Below are positions 25,659 to 35,189 of a DNA stretch of 42,733 bases, in pieces. Source of the stretch: Candidatus Pseudolachnospira avium (lineage in GTDB: Bacteria > Bacillota > Clostridia > Lachnospirales > Lachnospiraceae); contig CAJFTW010000040.1 in NCBI GenBank assembly GCA_904420025.1, positions 1 through 42,733 on the forward strand, read 5' to 3'. Made by a program: the position numbers and the translations under genes. How positions within the stretch are numbered: the first letter of the stretch is position 1; each line of letters begins with the position of its first letter. A model generated the notes under the pieces. That model did no database searches. It saw nothing but the letters and a program-made list of their open reading frames with translations, and had not been told where the DNA came from.

Positions 25659-27860
25659 TCAATGGCATCCTCTGGCCTGGCACCGGGAATAGGCTGTAGG
25701 ATCGGTGGGATCCCAGGTATGCCAGGACGGCAACGTGTAGGCGCTGGGCTTCCCATAGGGGCCGGCCACCGAGCTCTCATACACAATCACCGTAGTTCCC
25801 AGTGCGCAGTTGTCATAAATCCACTTGGCATCTCCCGCTGTCAGGCGCACACAGCCGTGCGAAACCGAGCTTCCCAGCTGATTGTAGGCGTTAGTGTACA
25901 GCGTTGAATTGGTATAGTCATGGTAATATACGGAATGGAACAGCACACCGCCCACAATCCGGGTACACCACTGGCCATACACCTCCCCCATCAGCTCATG
26001 CCAGCGATACTTGTTGGGAGTAGTGTAAGTTCCCAGCGGTGTTGCACCGTTGGCTCCGGTGGAGCAGATAAAGGACTTGACCGGAATGATGTATCCATTA
26101 TTTCCATCCTTCGCGTAAACCGTCACCGTGTTGCACTGCCGGTTGACCTTAATCTGGTAGGAGGACTGCTTGCCGATAATGCCTTCCAGATTCGTGCACA
26201 GCGTTCCATCGCTGTTGAAGTAATACTTCAGGCCATCCGCATAGGTCCAGCCGGTGGCACGCGCATTTCCATCCGATGGATCAAAATAATAGCGGGTTCC
26301 ATCAATGGTCTGCCAACCACTGAGCATGGTATCATTCTGCACATAGTAACTTTTCCCGCCAACCGTCATCCAGCCGTTTTTCAGATACGCCACTCCGATG
26401 GCCTCACATTTTGCCCGGTACTCCCGGCTCTCTGTCATGGTGGCAATCACGGTCTCCCGGCTCCAGCCATTGTTCAAACGCTGTACCCAATCATTCCGTT
26501 CGCTCTCTGTGCCGGTACGCCCCAGCAGCGCACGGTATGCATCCGCCACAAAGTCATAATTGCTCCGGTTTTTACGGGTATACTCATTGGAGAAGAAAAA
26601 CCCGGACGCAATATCCAGACCGGAGGAAGATTTGGATGCCAGGCGGCTTACCCAATCATTCAGTTCCTCGCCTCTGGCCTCTCTTCCCAGGCACACCTGA
26701 TAAAATTCTTTCACAAAGCTGCTGATGTCCGGATAAAGATCGCGGGCCTCCGCAAGAGCGAACTCTCCCTGGGTAATTCCGTACTGGCTGCAGATTCGAT
26801 GGAACTCATTGGAATACAGAAATCCACGCACTACATACCGCTTGGACACACCTTTATCAAATTCTGCCAGCCAGGTATCCATCCCCTGATCTGGCTCTCT
26901 GCCCATCAGCGCCCGGTAGAGCAGCGCGATATATTCTCTCTCACTGAGATTTTTGCGGTTTACCTCCGCACTGTCCAGGAAGCCCCAAGCCACATCGCAG
27001 CCGGTCATGCTTCCATCCAGAAGCCAGCCAACCCAGTCCTTCAGGCCCTGCTCATAAGGATAAGGCCGGCGGCCCAGGCAGGTTTCATATAGCCGGATCA
27101 CAAAACTGGTCACATCCAGATTGCGGTCCTGCACATCGTTGGAATGGTATTCCCCTTTGTTTACCTGGTACTGGGCACAAATCCGTGTAAACTCTGCGGA
27201 ATTTACAAAGCCCTCAAATACCCATTCACGGCTGGCGCCTCTCTCCAGGTAGGCCAGCCAGGTCTGCGCTTCTCCGCTTTGAATTTCTCTTCCCAGGATT
27301 GTACGGTACAGCATTGCAACATAAGAAGCATCATCGGTCTGTTTCCGTTTGTATTCTGCGCTGAAAATAAATCCATAAGCTGTATCGGCGCCGTTAGCCG
27401 TTCCCGCCTCCAAGCGCTGTACCCAAGCAGCCACCTCGTCCGGCCTCGCAGTACGCCCCAGACACTTCTCATACAGCCGGGTCACAAACCCCTCCAGATA
27501 TGTACGGCGGTCACTGGGTGCCTCCACTGCCAAGGCCTCCGCAGATTCCTGCGTTTCTTCCGTATTTTCGGCAGTTTCCTCTGCCGCGATATTCTCCTCT
27601 GCCACCGTGGTTCCCTCTGGCATAGAGGATTCCTCTGCCACGGTAGTCTCTTCCGCCGCACTTTCCTCCACCACAGAGCTTTCAGAGGCAGCCTGGCTGC
27701 TCTCCTCCGACGTGGAAAGCGTCTCTTCTGGTGCGACTTCGCTGCTCTCCACTACCGGCAAGGTCTCATCCGGCAGTGAAGCTGCCATCACCGGCACACT
27801 GCTCAGGGCTGTTACAGCCGCACAGACAACCGCACACACTCTCAACCTGAATCGCTTCAA
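25659..27860 (-). CDS. Secreted L,D-transpeptidase (YkuD) with three DUF4214-like repeats and cell-wall-binding (choline-binding-type) repeats; TTG start
   Basis: Signal peptide MKRFRLRVCAVVCAAVTALSSVPVMAA; S/T/E stalk; NGWMTVGGKSYYVQND / GWQTIDGTRYYFDPSDGNA / GWTYADGLKYYFNSDG; YkuD with SHGCVRLTAGDAKWIYD. Confidence 0.9.
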   Translation of the reverse strand: MKRFRLRVCAVVCAAVTALSSVPVMAASLPDETLPVVESSEVAPEETLSTSEESSQAASESSVVEESAAEETTVAEESSMPEGTTVAEENIAAEETAENTEETQESAEALAVEAPSDRRTYLEGFVTRLYEKCLGRTARPDEVAAWVQRLEAGTANGADTAYGFIFSAEYKRKQTDDASYVAMLYRTILGREIQSGEAQTWLAYLERGASREWVFEGFVNSAEFTRICAQYQVNKGEYHSNDVQDRNLDVTSFVIRLYETCLGRRPYPYEQGLKDWVGWLLDGSMTGCDVAWGFLDSAEVNRKNLSEREYIALLYRALMGREPDQGMDTWLAEFDKGVSKRYVVRGFLYSNEFHRICSQYGITQGEFALAEARDLYPDISSFVKEFYQVCLGREARGEELNDWVSRLASKSSSGLDIASGFFFSNEYTRKNRSNYDFVADAYRALLGRTGTESERNDWVQRLNNGWSRETVIATMTESREYRAKCEAIGVAYLKNGWMTVGGKSYYVQNDTMLSGWQTIDGTRYYFDPSDGNARATGWTYADGLKYYFNSDGTLCTNLEGIIGKQSSYQIKVNRQCNTVTVYAKDGNNGYIIPVKSFICSTGANGATPLGTYTTPNKYRWHELMGEVYGQWCTRIVGGVLFHSVYYHDYTNSTLYTNAYNQLGSSVSHGCVRLTAGDAKWIYDNCALGTTVIVYESSVAGPYGKPSAYTLPSWHTWDPTDPTAYSRCQARGCH
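26385..27500 (-). repeat. DUF4214-like protein repeat array, 3 units (129 + 129 + 114 aa)
   Basis: YLEGFVTRLYEKCLGR..., VTSFVIRLYETCLGR..., ISSFVKEFYQVCLGR...; counted by hand. Confidence 0.75.
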
Positions 27861-27940
27861 AAAAACCGACTCCCCTTTCCTTATTTTTTGGAATCGCTGA
27901 ATTCCCCCTTGGATAACTCGATTTTCAGCGTTCCGTTCTA

Positions 27941-27969
27941 ACTATATCACAAGTGTATATTCCGGACAA
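27941..27969 (-). promoter_or_regulatory. Predicted sigma-A promoter for the L,D-transpeptidase gene
   Basis: Minus strand TTGTCC-N17-TATAGT (27964-27969, 27941-27946). Confidence 0.65.
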
Positions 27970-27995
27970 GTAATTTCTCAACTTTTTTCGTCATT

Positions 27996-28952
27996 TTAAC
28001 ACTTATCACCATTCTGTATCTGTGCCCGCCAGTAATTCAATGTATCTTCCAACGTTTTCTCCAGCGAAAACGTTGGCATCCAACCAGTATCTGTCTGCAG
28101 CTTTCGAATATCTGCCTCCAACACAGGCACATCCACCGGACGGAATTTTGCCGGATCCACCTCTGCCTGAATATCCCCCTTTGACAGAGAAAGAAGGCAC
28201 CGCAGCAGTTCCCGGATCTCCACCGCATGGCCGCTGCCTACATTGTAGGTCTCTCCCGGGCGGCCCTTTTCCGCCAGCAGCCGGTAAGCCCGCACCACAT
28301 CCCGCACATCGGTAAAGTCCCGCCGGGCAGTAAGATTGCCCACCCGCATTACCGGCTCCCGGAGCCCTGCTTCTGCCTCTGCAATCTGCTTGCAGAAATC
28401 CGCAGCCACAAACCCCGGCAGCTGCCCCGGCCCAATATGATTAAAGGGGCGGACCAAAACCACCGGTAAGCGGTATGCCTGCGCATAAATTTTACCGATC
28501 AGATTTTGAGCAGCCTTGGTAGCAGCATACAGATTGCCCGGCCGAAGCAGATTTTCCTCTGTCACCGGCGTTTCCTGGGGAAGGATGTGCCCATACTCTT
28601 CTCCAGAGCCAATGAGAACCGTCTGGGGCCAGGGCTCCCCTGCCTGTCGAATCGCCTCCAATAGGTTCACCGAGCCCTTGACATTCACATCCACCGTCAA
28701 GGCCGGATTTCTCCAGGACAGCGCCACGGAACTCTGGGCCGCCAGATGAAACACCACATCTGGCCGCAGCCGCCGCAGCAAGTTTTCAATGGCCACTTGT
28801 TCCAGGATATTCAGGTGGCAAAAATGTTCCGGAAGCCCCTCAGCCCCTTCTTCCTCCAGGCCTGTAATATATACCGTCCAGCCTGCCTCCTCCAGTTCTT
28901 CTCGCAAATATTTTCCCACAAAACCGGAACCACCGGTAATCAATGCTTTCAT
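27996..28952 (-). CDS. rmd: GDP-6-deoxy-D-mannose reductase (GDP-4-keto-6-deoxymannose reductase)
   Basis: 318 aa SDR; MKALITGGSGFVGKYL, YAATKAAQ, VLVRPFNHIGPGQLPGFVAADFCKQI, DPAKFRPVDVPVLEADIRKL; directly downstream of gmd. Confidence 0.85.
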   Translation of the reverse strand: MKALITGGSGFVGKYLREELEEAGWTVYITGLEEEGAEGLPEHFCHLNILEQVAIENLLRRLRPDVVFHLAAQSSVALSWRNPALTVDVNVKGSVNLLEAIRQAGEPWPQTVLIGSGEEYGHILPQETPVTEENLLRPGNLYAATKAAQNLIGKIYAQAYRLPVVLVRPFNHIGPGQLPGFVAADFCKQIAEAEAGLREPVMRVGNLTARRDFTDVRDVVRAYRLLAEKGRPGETYNVGSGHAVEIRELLRCLLSLSKGDIQAEVDPAKFRPVDVPVLEADIRKLQTDTGWMPTFSLEKTLEDTLNYWRAQIQNGDKC

Positions 28953-28964
28953 GGCTCTCCCCTG

Positions 28965-30008
28965 TCATTCCTGACACCACACACCGGAAGCTTCCAGGCG
29001 CACCCGCTCCTGATCCGCCTGTACCATTCGCTCCACCATCTGCTCAAAAGAAATCTCCCGCTTCCATCCCAGCACTTGTTCGGCTTTCTCCGGATTTCCC
29101 ACCAGCAATTCCACCTCCGCCGGCCGGAAGAACCGGGGATTCACCCGCACCAGCACCTTGCCATCACTTTTGCGGATTCCCTGCTCTTCCACTCCGGTTC
29201 CCTGCCATTCCAGTTGGATTCCCACCTTCTGGAAAGCAATCTCCGTAAAGGCACGCACCGTGCGTGTCTCCCGGGTAGCCACCACATAATCATCCGGCTG
29301 CTCCTGCTGCAGCATCAGCCACATGGCCCGCACGTAGTCTGCCGAATGGCCCCAGTCCCGTTTGGAATCCAGATTCCCCAACTCCAGCACTTCCTGTAGT
29401 CCCATGGAAATCCGCACTGCCGCATCGGTAATTTTCCGGGTCACAAACTCCTTACCCCGGCGCTCACTCTCATGGTTGAACAAAATGCCGCTGCAGGCAA
29501 ACATTCCATAGCTCTCCCGATAATTTTTGGTAATCCAGTGGCCATACAGCTTGGCCACCCCATAAGGACTCCGAGGATAAAACGGCGTAGCCTCGCTCTG
29601 AGGAATCTCCTGCACCTTTCCAAACATCTCGCTGGTGGATGCCTGATAGAACCGAGCCTCCGGCCGCACAATCCGCACCGCCTCCAGCAGGTTGGCCACG
29701 CCAATGGCATTAATTTCCGCCGTGGCCACCGGCTGATCCCAGCTGGGCGCTACAAAGGACTGCGCCGCCAGGTTATACACCTCATCTGCCTGGGATACCT
29801 GCATGGCATGAACCAGGGAAACCAGATCCGTCATGTCCCCATAGATGAAGTGCAGCTGATCCTTCAGATGCTCCACATTGCCGTAATCAATCACGCTTTT
29901 CCGTCTCAAAAGCCCATAAACCCGGTACCCTTTTCCCAGAAGCAACTCTGCCAGATAAGAACCGTCCTGTCCGGTAATGCCGGTAATCAATGCTGTTTTC
30001 ATTTTCAC
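28965..30008 (-). CDS. gmd: GDP-mannose 4,6-dehydratase
   Basis: 347 aa; ALITGITGQDGSYLAELLLGKGYRVYGLLRRKS, YQASTSEMFGKVQEIPQSEATPFYPRSPYGVAKLYGHWITKNYRESYGMFACSGILFNHESERRG. Confidence 0.96.
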   Translation of the reverse strand: MKMKTALITGITGQDGSYLAELLLGKGYRVYGLLRRKSVIDYGNVEHLKDQLHFIYGDMTDLVSLVHAMQVSQADEVYNLAAQSFVAPSWDQPVATAEINAIGVANLLEAVRIVRPEARFYQASTSEMFGKVQEIPQSEATPFYPRSPYGVAKLYGHWITKNYRESYGMFACSGILFNHESERRGKEFVTRKITDAAVRISMGLQEVLELGNLDSKRDWGHSADYVRAMWLMLQQEQPDDYVVATRETRTVRAFTEIAFQKVGIQLEWQGTGVEEQGIRKSDGKVLVRVNPRFFRPAEVELLVGNPEKAEQVLGWKREISFEQMVERMVQADQERVRLEASGVWCQE

Positions 30009-30048
30009 ATCTCCTGCTTTTTCTGTTTTCTGCTTGCCGTTGATTTCC

Positions 30049-31125
30049 TTACAAATATTCCAAACAATCGCGGTTGCGAAGCTCCTCTAACACCTTCTTG
30101 ATTTCCCCCGCATGATTCTTGGAGCAAATCAGAATGGCGTCCTCCGTATCCACCACAATCATATTTTCCAGCCCTACGGCAGCAATCAACTTTTTGCCAC
30201 CCTGGATGGTGCTGCGGGACGTATTCACAGCCACCACATTGCCTTCCAGCACATTGCCCTGGCTGTCTGCCGGGCGGATCCGCTCCACTGCCAGCCAGCT
30301 TCCCACATCGTCCCAGCCAAAATCTCCTGGAATCGTATAAATGTGGTCGGCCTTTTCCATAATGCCGTAATCCACCGACTCAGAGGGAAGATTCCGGAAT
30401 TCCCGGTCCAAAACCGCCTCCTGCTCCGGTGTGCCGATGGCATCCTGAATGATTTTCAATCCCTTGGCAGCCTCCGGCATATACTGTGCCATTTTGGCCT
30501 GGATGGTGGAAACCTTCCAAATAAACATGCCGCTGTTCCACAGATAATGGCCGGAAGCCAGATACCTCTCCGCGGTTTCCCGGTCCGGTTTTTCCACAAA
30601 CCGCTCCACCGGATAGGCATGGGCCTCCGGGTATGCCGGCTCCTTTTCATGGCAGATATAGCCGTATCCGGTCTCCGGATACGTGGGCTGGATCCCCAGG
30701 GTCACCAGGTTTTCCCCGTCCTCCGCCACCTGACAAGCTCGCTCCAGGTCCTGTCGGAATACCTCCGGCTTTTGAATCAAATGATCGCTGGCCAAGACCA
30801 GCATCACTGCATCCGGGTATTTCCGGGCTATATGGGCAGCCCCCAGTCCAATGCAGGGAGCCGTATTCCGTCCCACCGGCTCGCAGAGGATGTTTTCCTC
30901 CGGCAGCTGAGGCAGCTGCTCCCGCACCAGCTCTCGGTAATCCCGGTTGGTGGCCACATAAATATCTTCCATGTCAACCATCGGCAAAATCCGCTCCACC
31001 GTCAGCTGAATCATGGTTTTTCCATCGCCTGTTATGGACAGGAATTGTTTCGGGCAGCTTTTCCGGCTCTTGGGCCAGAACCGCTCTCCCTTTCCACCTG
31101 CCATAATCAACGCTGTCTTTTTCAT
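30049..31125 (-). CDS. manC: Mannose-1-phosphate guanylyltransferase
   Basis: 358 aa; ALIMAGGKGERFWPKSRKSCPKQFLSI, VEKPDRETAERYLASGHYLWNSGMFIWK; no phosphomannose-isomerase C-terminal domain. Confidence 0.94.
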   Translation of the reverse strand: MKKTALIMAGGKGERFWPKSRKSCPKQFLSITGDGKTMIQLTVERILPMVDMEDIYVATNRDYRELVREQLPQLPEENILCEPVGRNTAPCIGLGAAHIARKYPDAVMLVLASDHLIQKPEVFRQDLERACQVAEDGENLVTLGIQPTYPETGYGYICHEKEPAYPEAHAYPVERFVEKPDRETAERYLASGHYLWNSGMFIWKVSTIQAKMAQYMPEAAKGLKIIQDAIGTPEQEAVLDREFRNLPSESVDYGIMEKADHIYTIPGDFGWDDVGSWLAVERIRPADSQGNVLEGNVVAVNTSRSTIQGGKKLIAAVGLENMIVVDTEDAILICSKNHAGEIKKVLEELRNRDCLEYL

Positions 31126-32336
31126 GCCTCCTCCTTACCGGAAGCGGCAGCTTCCCCCGCCAGCTTCCTGAAAAAATCCATATAAACCTGGACAATGTGG
31201 TCCCAGGCAAAGTTCTGCAGTACAAATTGCCGACCGGACTGGCCCATTGCATCCGCCGTCGCCGGGTGTTGCTCCAGGTACCGCACGGCCCCTTCAAACT
31301 CAAAATAATTTCCAAAATACAAGCCTCCAGAGGCCTCCACTGCAAAATGGCGGGTCACCGGGCACTCCCCATGGACCAGCACCGGCCGGCCACAGAGCCA
31401 GCTCTCCATAATCACCAGGGAAAAGCTTTCATTGCGGGAAGGCTGGCAGAGGGCCAGAGCTCCCGCCTCCACATCATACTTGTCCTGGATGCTCAGGAAG
31501 CCCAGATCCCGCACATCTTCCTGTATTGACTTCGGGATCTGAATTTCACCACCGCCAATGAGCACCAGCTTCAGAGGCGAATCCTGACGTTTCTTGTACT
31601 CCGCAAAATAATTCAGCAGCGTGTGTACATTTTTCCCCCGGTCCTTTCGGCCCGCATACAGCAGATAAGGCGAATCCAGAGCATACGCGGTTCTTCCCCG
31701 CTCCCCGTCACAGGTGAGTTCCGTATCCACGCCTTCCCCCAGCACCGCCTGTTCCACCTTCTCCATGGAATAATTCCGGTTGGTCAGATCGTACTCCGGC
31801 TGTGCGTGGTAAATAATTCCCCGAATTTTGGAGTAGGCCTCCCGATAGATATTCATATAGAAATAGCTCTCATCATGGAAGCAGGGGATCAGCACCGACT
31901 TTTCCGGGCAAACCTGACTGCCATAATAGGTAGTTCCAAACATGTACGGGATAAAAATAAACAGGGCATACTCATCCTGGTGTTGCCGCATATAATCGTA
32001 CAACGCCGGACTGTTCACCGACTCCCGGATATAGGTTTCCTCCTCCTCCGGCGTCACCGGCAGCCCACTCATCAGCTTTTTGTTCACCGCGTCAAAACAC
32101 CGGGCATCCCGGAGGCGCACCCGAAACCGGCGCACGGGAATCCCTTGGATGTTCTCCACTCCTGCCTTATAATAATTGATATTCCAATCGCTGGCAAACT
32201 CCTTCACGCAGGTAGTGAGGATTTCCAGCTCCACACCTGCCTGGTGCAGATGAGAGGTCAGTCCCCGCAGCTCCATCTCTGCCCCGCCGGGAATATTTTC
32301 CCCGTACCAGGGAACCACAAATCCAAGCTTTTTCAT
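31122..32336 (-). CDS. Family 4 glycosyltransferase (type b, copy 2)
   Basis: 404 aa; FVVPWYGENIPGGAEMELRGLTSHL, LLYAGRKDRGKNVHTLLNYFAEYKKR, QPSRNESFSLVIMESWLCGRPVLVHG. Confidence 0.88.
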   Translation of the reverse strand: MKKLGFVVPWYGENIPGGAEMELRGLTSHLHQAGVELEILTTCVKEFASDWNINYYKAGVENIQGIPVRRFRVRLRDARCFDAVNKKLMSGLPVTPEEEETYIRESVNSPALYDYMRQHQDEYALFIFIPYMFGTTYYGSQVCPEKSVLIPCFHDESYFYMNIYREAYSKIRGIIYHAQPEYDLTNRNYSMEKVEQAVLGEGVDTELTCDGERGRTAYALDSPYLLYAGRKDRGKNVHTLLNYFAEYKKRQDSPLKLVLIGGGEIQIPKSIQEDVRDLGFLSIQDKYDVEAGALALCQPSRNESFSLVIMESWLCGRPVLVHGECPVTRHFAVEASGGLYFGNYFEFEGAVRYLEQHPATADAMGQSGRQFVLQNFAWDHIVQVYMDFFRKLAGEAAASGKEEA

Positions 32337-33823
32337 GTCTTATCTCCCTCGAGCACCCGCTCCAGGAAATCCAGGAACCGGGCTTTAATCTTTTCATGTG
32401 AGAAATCCTGCAGCCGCTTCTTCTCCCCGTCCACAATCCGCTTTCGAAGCTCCGGATCCGAAACCAACCGGTGGATGGCCTCCGCCACTTGATCCGGAGA
32501 CTTATCCGACAGCAAAAGCCCGCTGCCCCCCAAGGTCTCCCCCACCGCGCTGCAATCGTAGGCTACAATGGGGATACCAAAATACATAGCCTCCACCAGC
32601 GGAATACAGAAGCCCTCGTGCTCTGTCATGGACACAAACACATGGGCCAGCCGATAGTAGGCCAGGATCTCCGGGAAACGGGTATGGCCGGTAAAAATCA
32701 CATCCGCCTCCAGCTCCAGCGCCCTCACATATTCCTGCAGGCGGGCAAAGTAAGCGTCCCCGCCGCCTCCATGAGCCCCCACCAAAAACAGACGCGACTT
32801 TGGATTGTAATGCTTCTTATAATAGTAAAAGGCGGTGATAATATCCTCCTGCTTTTTGTGAGGGAATACCCGGCCAGTAAAAATCAGATTGGTATAACCA
32901 TCTCCCTGATACCGCTTCAGCACCGCCGGATCCGGCTCCTTCTCAAAATCTTCAAAGGCAATGAGAATAGGGAGGGTCTCCAGCGGCTGCGGATACCCGG
33001 CCCGGATTAAGTCCTGCCGGTTGAAATCCGAGTCTGCCAGTCCAAAATCCACCTTGTCCGCCAAAAAAGCCACTGCCTCCACTCCCTGACAGCAGTCCTT
33101 CCATGGTTCCGGATGAGTGCCCGCAAAGAAATGGGGCGGGGTCACATTGTGATAGATGACCCCCTTACGGCAGCGAAGCTCCGCCAACCGGTAGTTCCAC
33201 TCGGAGCCAGTGGACAGATGGTACAGCACCAGGTCGTCCGGCTGTTCCCGATACTCTTCAATGGGCCTGGCGGTTCCCGCCGGCAGCCGATCATCTATAT
33301 AATCTGCATAAATTTCCGTTTCATAACCAGCTTCCTGTAAAGCCCCCTTCAGGGCCACCGTGTCGTTGCCGATTCCGTCCCCAAACGCCAAAGCCGGCAG
33401 CATCTGGATCACCCGCAATTTTTCCCGCTGCAGCGTATGGGAATACTCCGGAAGCCGGGAGCGGGTCCACTGCAGTTCCCGGCGCAGGCGACGGTTTTCC
33501 GCCTGCAGGCTGCTCTGATTCTCACAGATCAGATGGGCCAGTTTCTTGATGGCCTCCGCCTGCTCTACATTTCTTTTATTCTGTTCCTCCACCATGGGAA
33601 CCACATAAAAACGGATCAACTTGCGGATCACTTTTTTCAGGAAACGCTTGCCACGGCCGCCTCCCAGCTCATGGTATTCATGAATACAGGGATTTGTCAC
33701 CGTTTCAGCTATGGTAGTTTCCACCTGTTCCCACTCCCAGGGGTGCTCCCGGTAATGATCCGGTCCGCCAAACAATCTCTCTTTCAGCTCCCGCAGTTCC
33801 TCCTGCCGCCCACTATCTTCCAT
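32333..33823 (-). CDS. Coiled-coil domain fused to a family 4 glycosyltransferase (type a, copy 2)
   Basis: 496 aa; N-terminal KKVIRKLIRFYVVPMVEEQNKRNVEQAEAIKKL; then LRVIQMLPALAFGDGIGNDTVALKGALQEAGYETEIYADYID...TEHEGFCIPLVEAMYFGIPIVAYDCSAVGETLGGSGLLL. Confidence 0.88.
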   Translation of the reverse strand: MEDSGRQEELRELKERLFGGPDHYREHPWEWEQVETTIAETVTNPCIHEYHELGGGRGKRFLKKVIRKLIRFYVVPMVEEQNKRNVEQAEAIKKLAHLICENQSSLQAENRRLRRELQWTRSRLPEYSHTLQREKLRVIQMLPALAFGDGIGNDTVALKGALQEAGYETEIYADYIDDRLPAGTARPIEEYREQPDDLVLYHLSTGSEWNYRLAELRCRKGVIYHNVTPPHFFAGTHPEPWKDCCQGVEAVAFLADKVDFGLADSDFNRQDLIRAGYPQPLETLPILIAFEDFEKEPDPAVLKRYQGDGYTNLIFTGRVFPHKKQEDIITAFYYYKKHYNPKSRLFLVGAHGGGGDAYFARLQEYVRALELEADVIFTGHTRFPEILAYYRLAHVFVSMTEHEGFCIPLVEAMYFGIPIVAYDCSAVGETLGGSGLLLSDKSPDQVAEAIHRLVSDPELRKRIVDGEKKRLQDFSHEKIKARFLDFLERVLEGDKT

Positions 33824-33847
33824 CTCATCCTCCCCTTCCTCCGGTTC

Positions 33848-35158
33848 TTACTTCGGATCCCCCAATTCTCTCCACTGATGCGGGATCCGAAACAGGCCCA
33901 CATCCGCGATATGGGAGTATACCTCAAAACGATGTGCATCTTTATAATAATCCATCGTATTATCGTAAATATCCTGGATGGCTGTCTCCAGCAGGTATTC
34001 GCAGGGGAGCAATTCAATGTTCCGCAGCTCCAGCTCCACCGTACCATCCTGCGTCAGGTCAAAGGCAGGCATCTGATCGATCTTAGTGTTGGTCCCGTAA
34101 CAGTGAATTCCATCCACCCGGAACAGGGCTATGCCAAATACCGCATTGCGGATCGGCTTCAGCACCCGGTAAGAGATTCTCATATAGATGGTCTCCCCGG
34201 TGGCAAAAACGTTTTTCTCCTCCCGGGCCGCATTGTAGGTATGAACCTCTGTAACAAAGGCCGCCCGTGTCCCCCAGCGGCGGTCCGGATTCTCGTACCC
34301 GGCTGGGATCCCCAAAACCTTCTGCTGCTCCAGCTTTTCCGGGTTTTCTTCCTTCAGCTTCCGCTGGCGCTCCTTTTCTTTTTCAATAATCTCCTGACGT
34401 TTTTCCCCCATAAATTCCAAATACTGGGCATGCACCTCATGGGGCTCGCCCTCTGCACGGATCCGGCCGTCATGGATCCAAAGGCTTCGGTCACAGATCT
34501 GTTCAATCTGCCCCAGGGAATGGGAGACAATCACAATGGTGGTCCCTTTCTCTTTGATCTCCCGCAACCGGTTGAAGCATTTGGTCTGGAAGTTGGCATC
34601 GCCCACCGCCAAAATCTCATCAATGAGCAGAATATCCGCATCCACATTGATGGCCACGGAGAAGGCCAAACGCATGTACATACCGGAGGAATACGTCCGC
34701 ACCGGGTTATCCAGAAATTCCTCCAGCTCTGAAAAAGCGATAATATCATCAATCCGGGCATCAATCTCCTTTTTGGTCAGGCCAAAAATGGATGCATTGG
34801 TATAAATATTTTCCCGCCCGCTCATATCCGGGTGGAAGCCAGCTCCCAGCTCAATCAGGCTGGACACCCGCCCTTTCATCTGAATTGTTCCGCTGTCCGG
34901 ATAGATGATCCGAGTCAGCAGCTTCAAGGTCGTACTCTTTCCGCAGCCATTGTGGCCAATCAGGCCAATGGCCTCCCCCTTTTTTACCTGAAAGCTGATG
35001 TCCTTCAGGACCCAGCGGTCCTCATACCGGTTTCGGGAGCGAAACAGAAGGCGCTCCTTCAATTCAGTTCCCTTATCCAAAAATACTTTAAACTTTTTTG
35101 TCACATGCTGGACATCAATGGCAATCTCCTCTGATGCCGTGTTCCGCATTTCCTCCAT
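33848..35158 (-). CDS. wzt: Polysaccharide ABC exporter ATP-binding protein with C-terminal Wzt-like domain
   Basis: 436 aa; GLIGHNGCGKSTTLKLLTRIIYPDSGTIQMKGRVSSLIELGAGFHPDMSGRENIYTNASIFG, YSSGMYMRLAFSVAINVDADILLIDEILAVGD; about 140 aa beta-rich C-terminal extension. Confidence 0.92.
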   Translation of the reverse strand: MEEMRNTASEEIAIDVQHVTKKFKVFLDKGTELKERLLFRSRNRYEDRWVLKDISFQVKKGEAIGLIGHNGCGKSTTLKLLTRIIYPDSGTIQMKGRVSSLIELGAGFHPDMSGRENIYTNASIFGLTKKEIDARIDDIIAFSELEEFLDNPVRTYSSGMYMRLAFSVAINVDADILLIDEILAVGDANFQTKCFNRLREIKEKGTTIVIVSHSLGQIEQICDRSLWIHDGRIRAEGEPHEVHAQYLEFMGEKRQEIIEKEKERQRKLKEENPEKLEQQKVLGIPAGYENPDRRWGTRAAFVTEVHTYNAAREEKNVFATGETIYMRISYRVLKPIRNAVFGIALFRVDGIHCYGTNTKIDQMPAFDLTQDGTVELELRNIELLPCEYLLETAIQDIYDNTMDYYKDAHRFEVYSHIADVGLFRIPHQWRELGDPK

Positions 35159-35189
35159 ACGATCACCCCTCGGCCATTTTTCCGCTGCC

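Noticed and set aside
26140-26400. Could the GW...YYF repeats be DNA-level tandem repeats or a CRISPR-like array?
   Set aside because: The repeats are protein-level choline-binding-type units with diverged DNA; no regular identical DNA repeats with spacers were seen here or elsewhere in the window.
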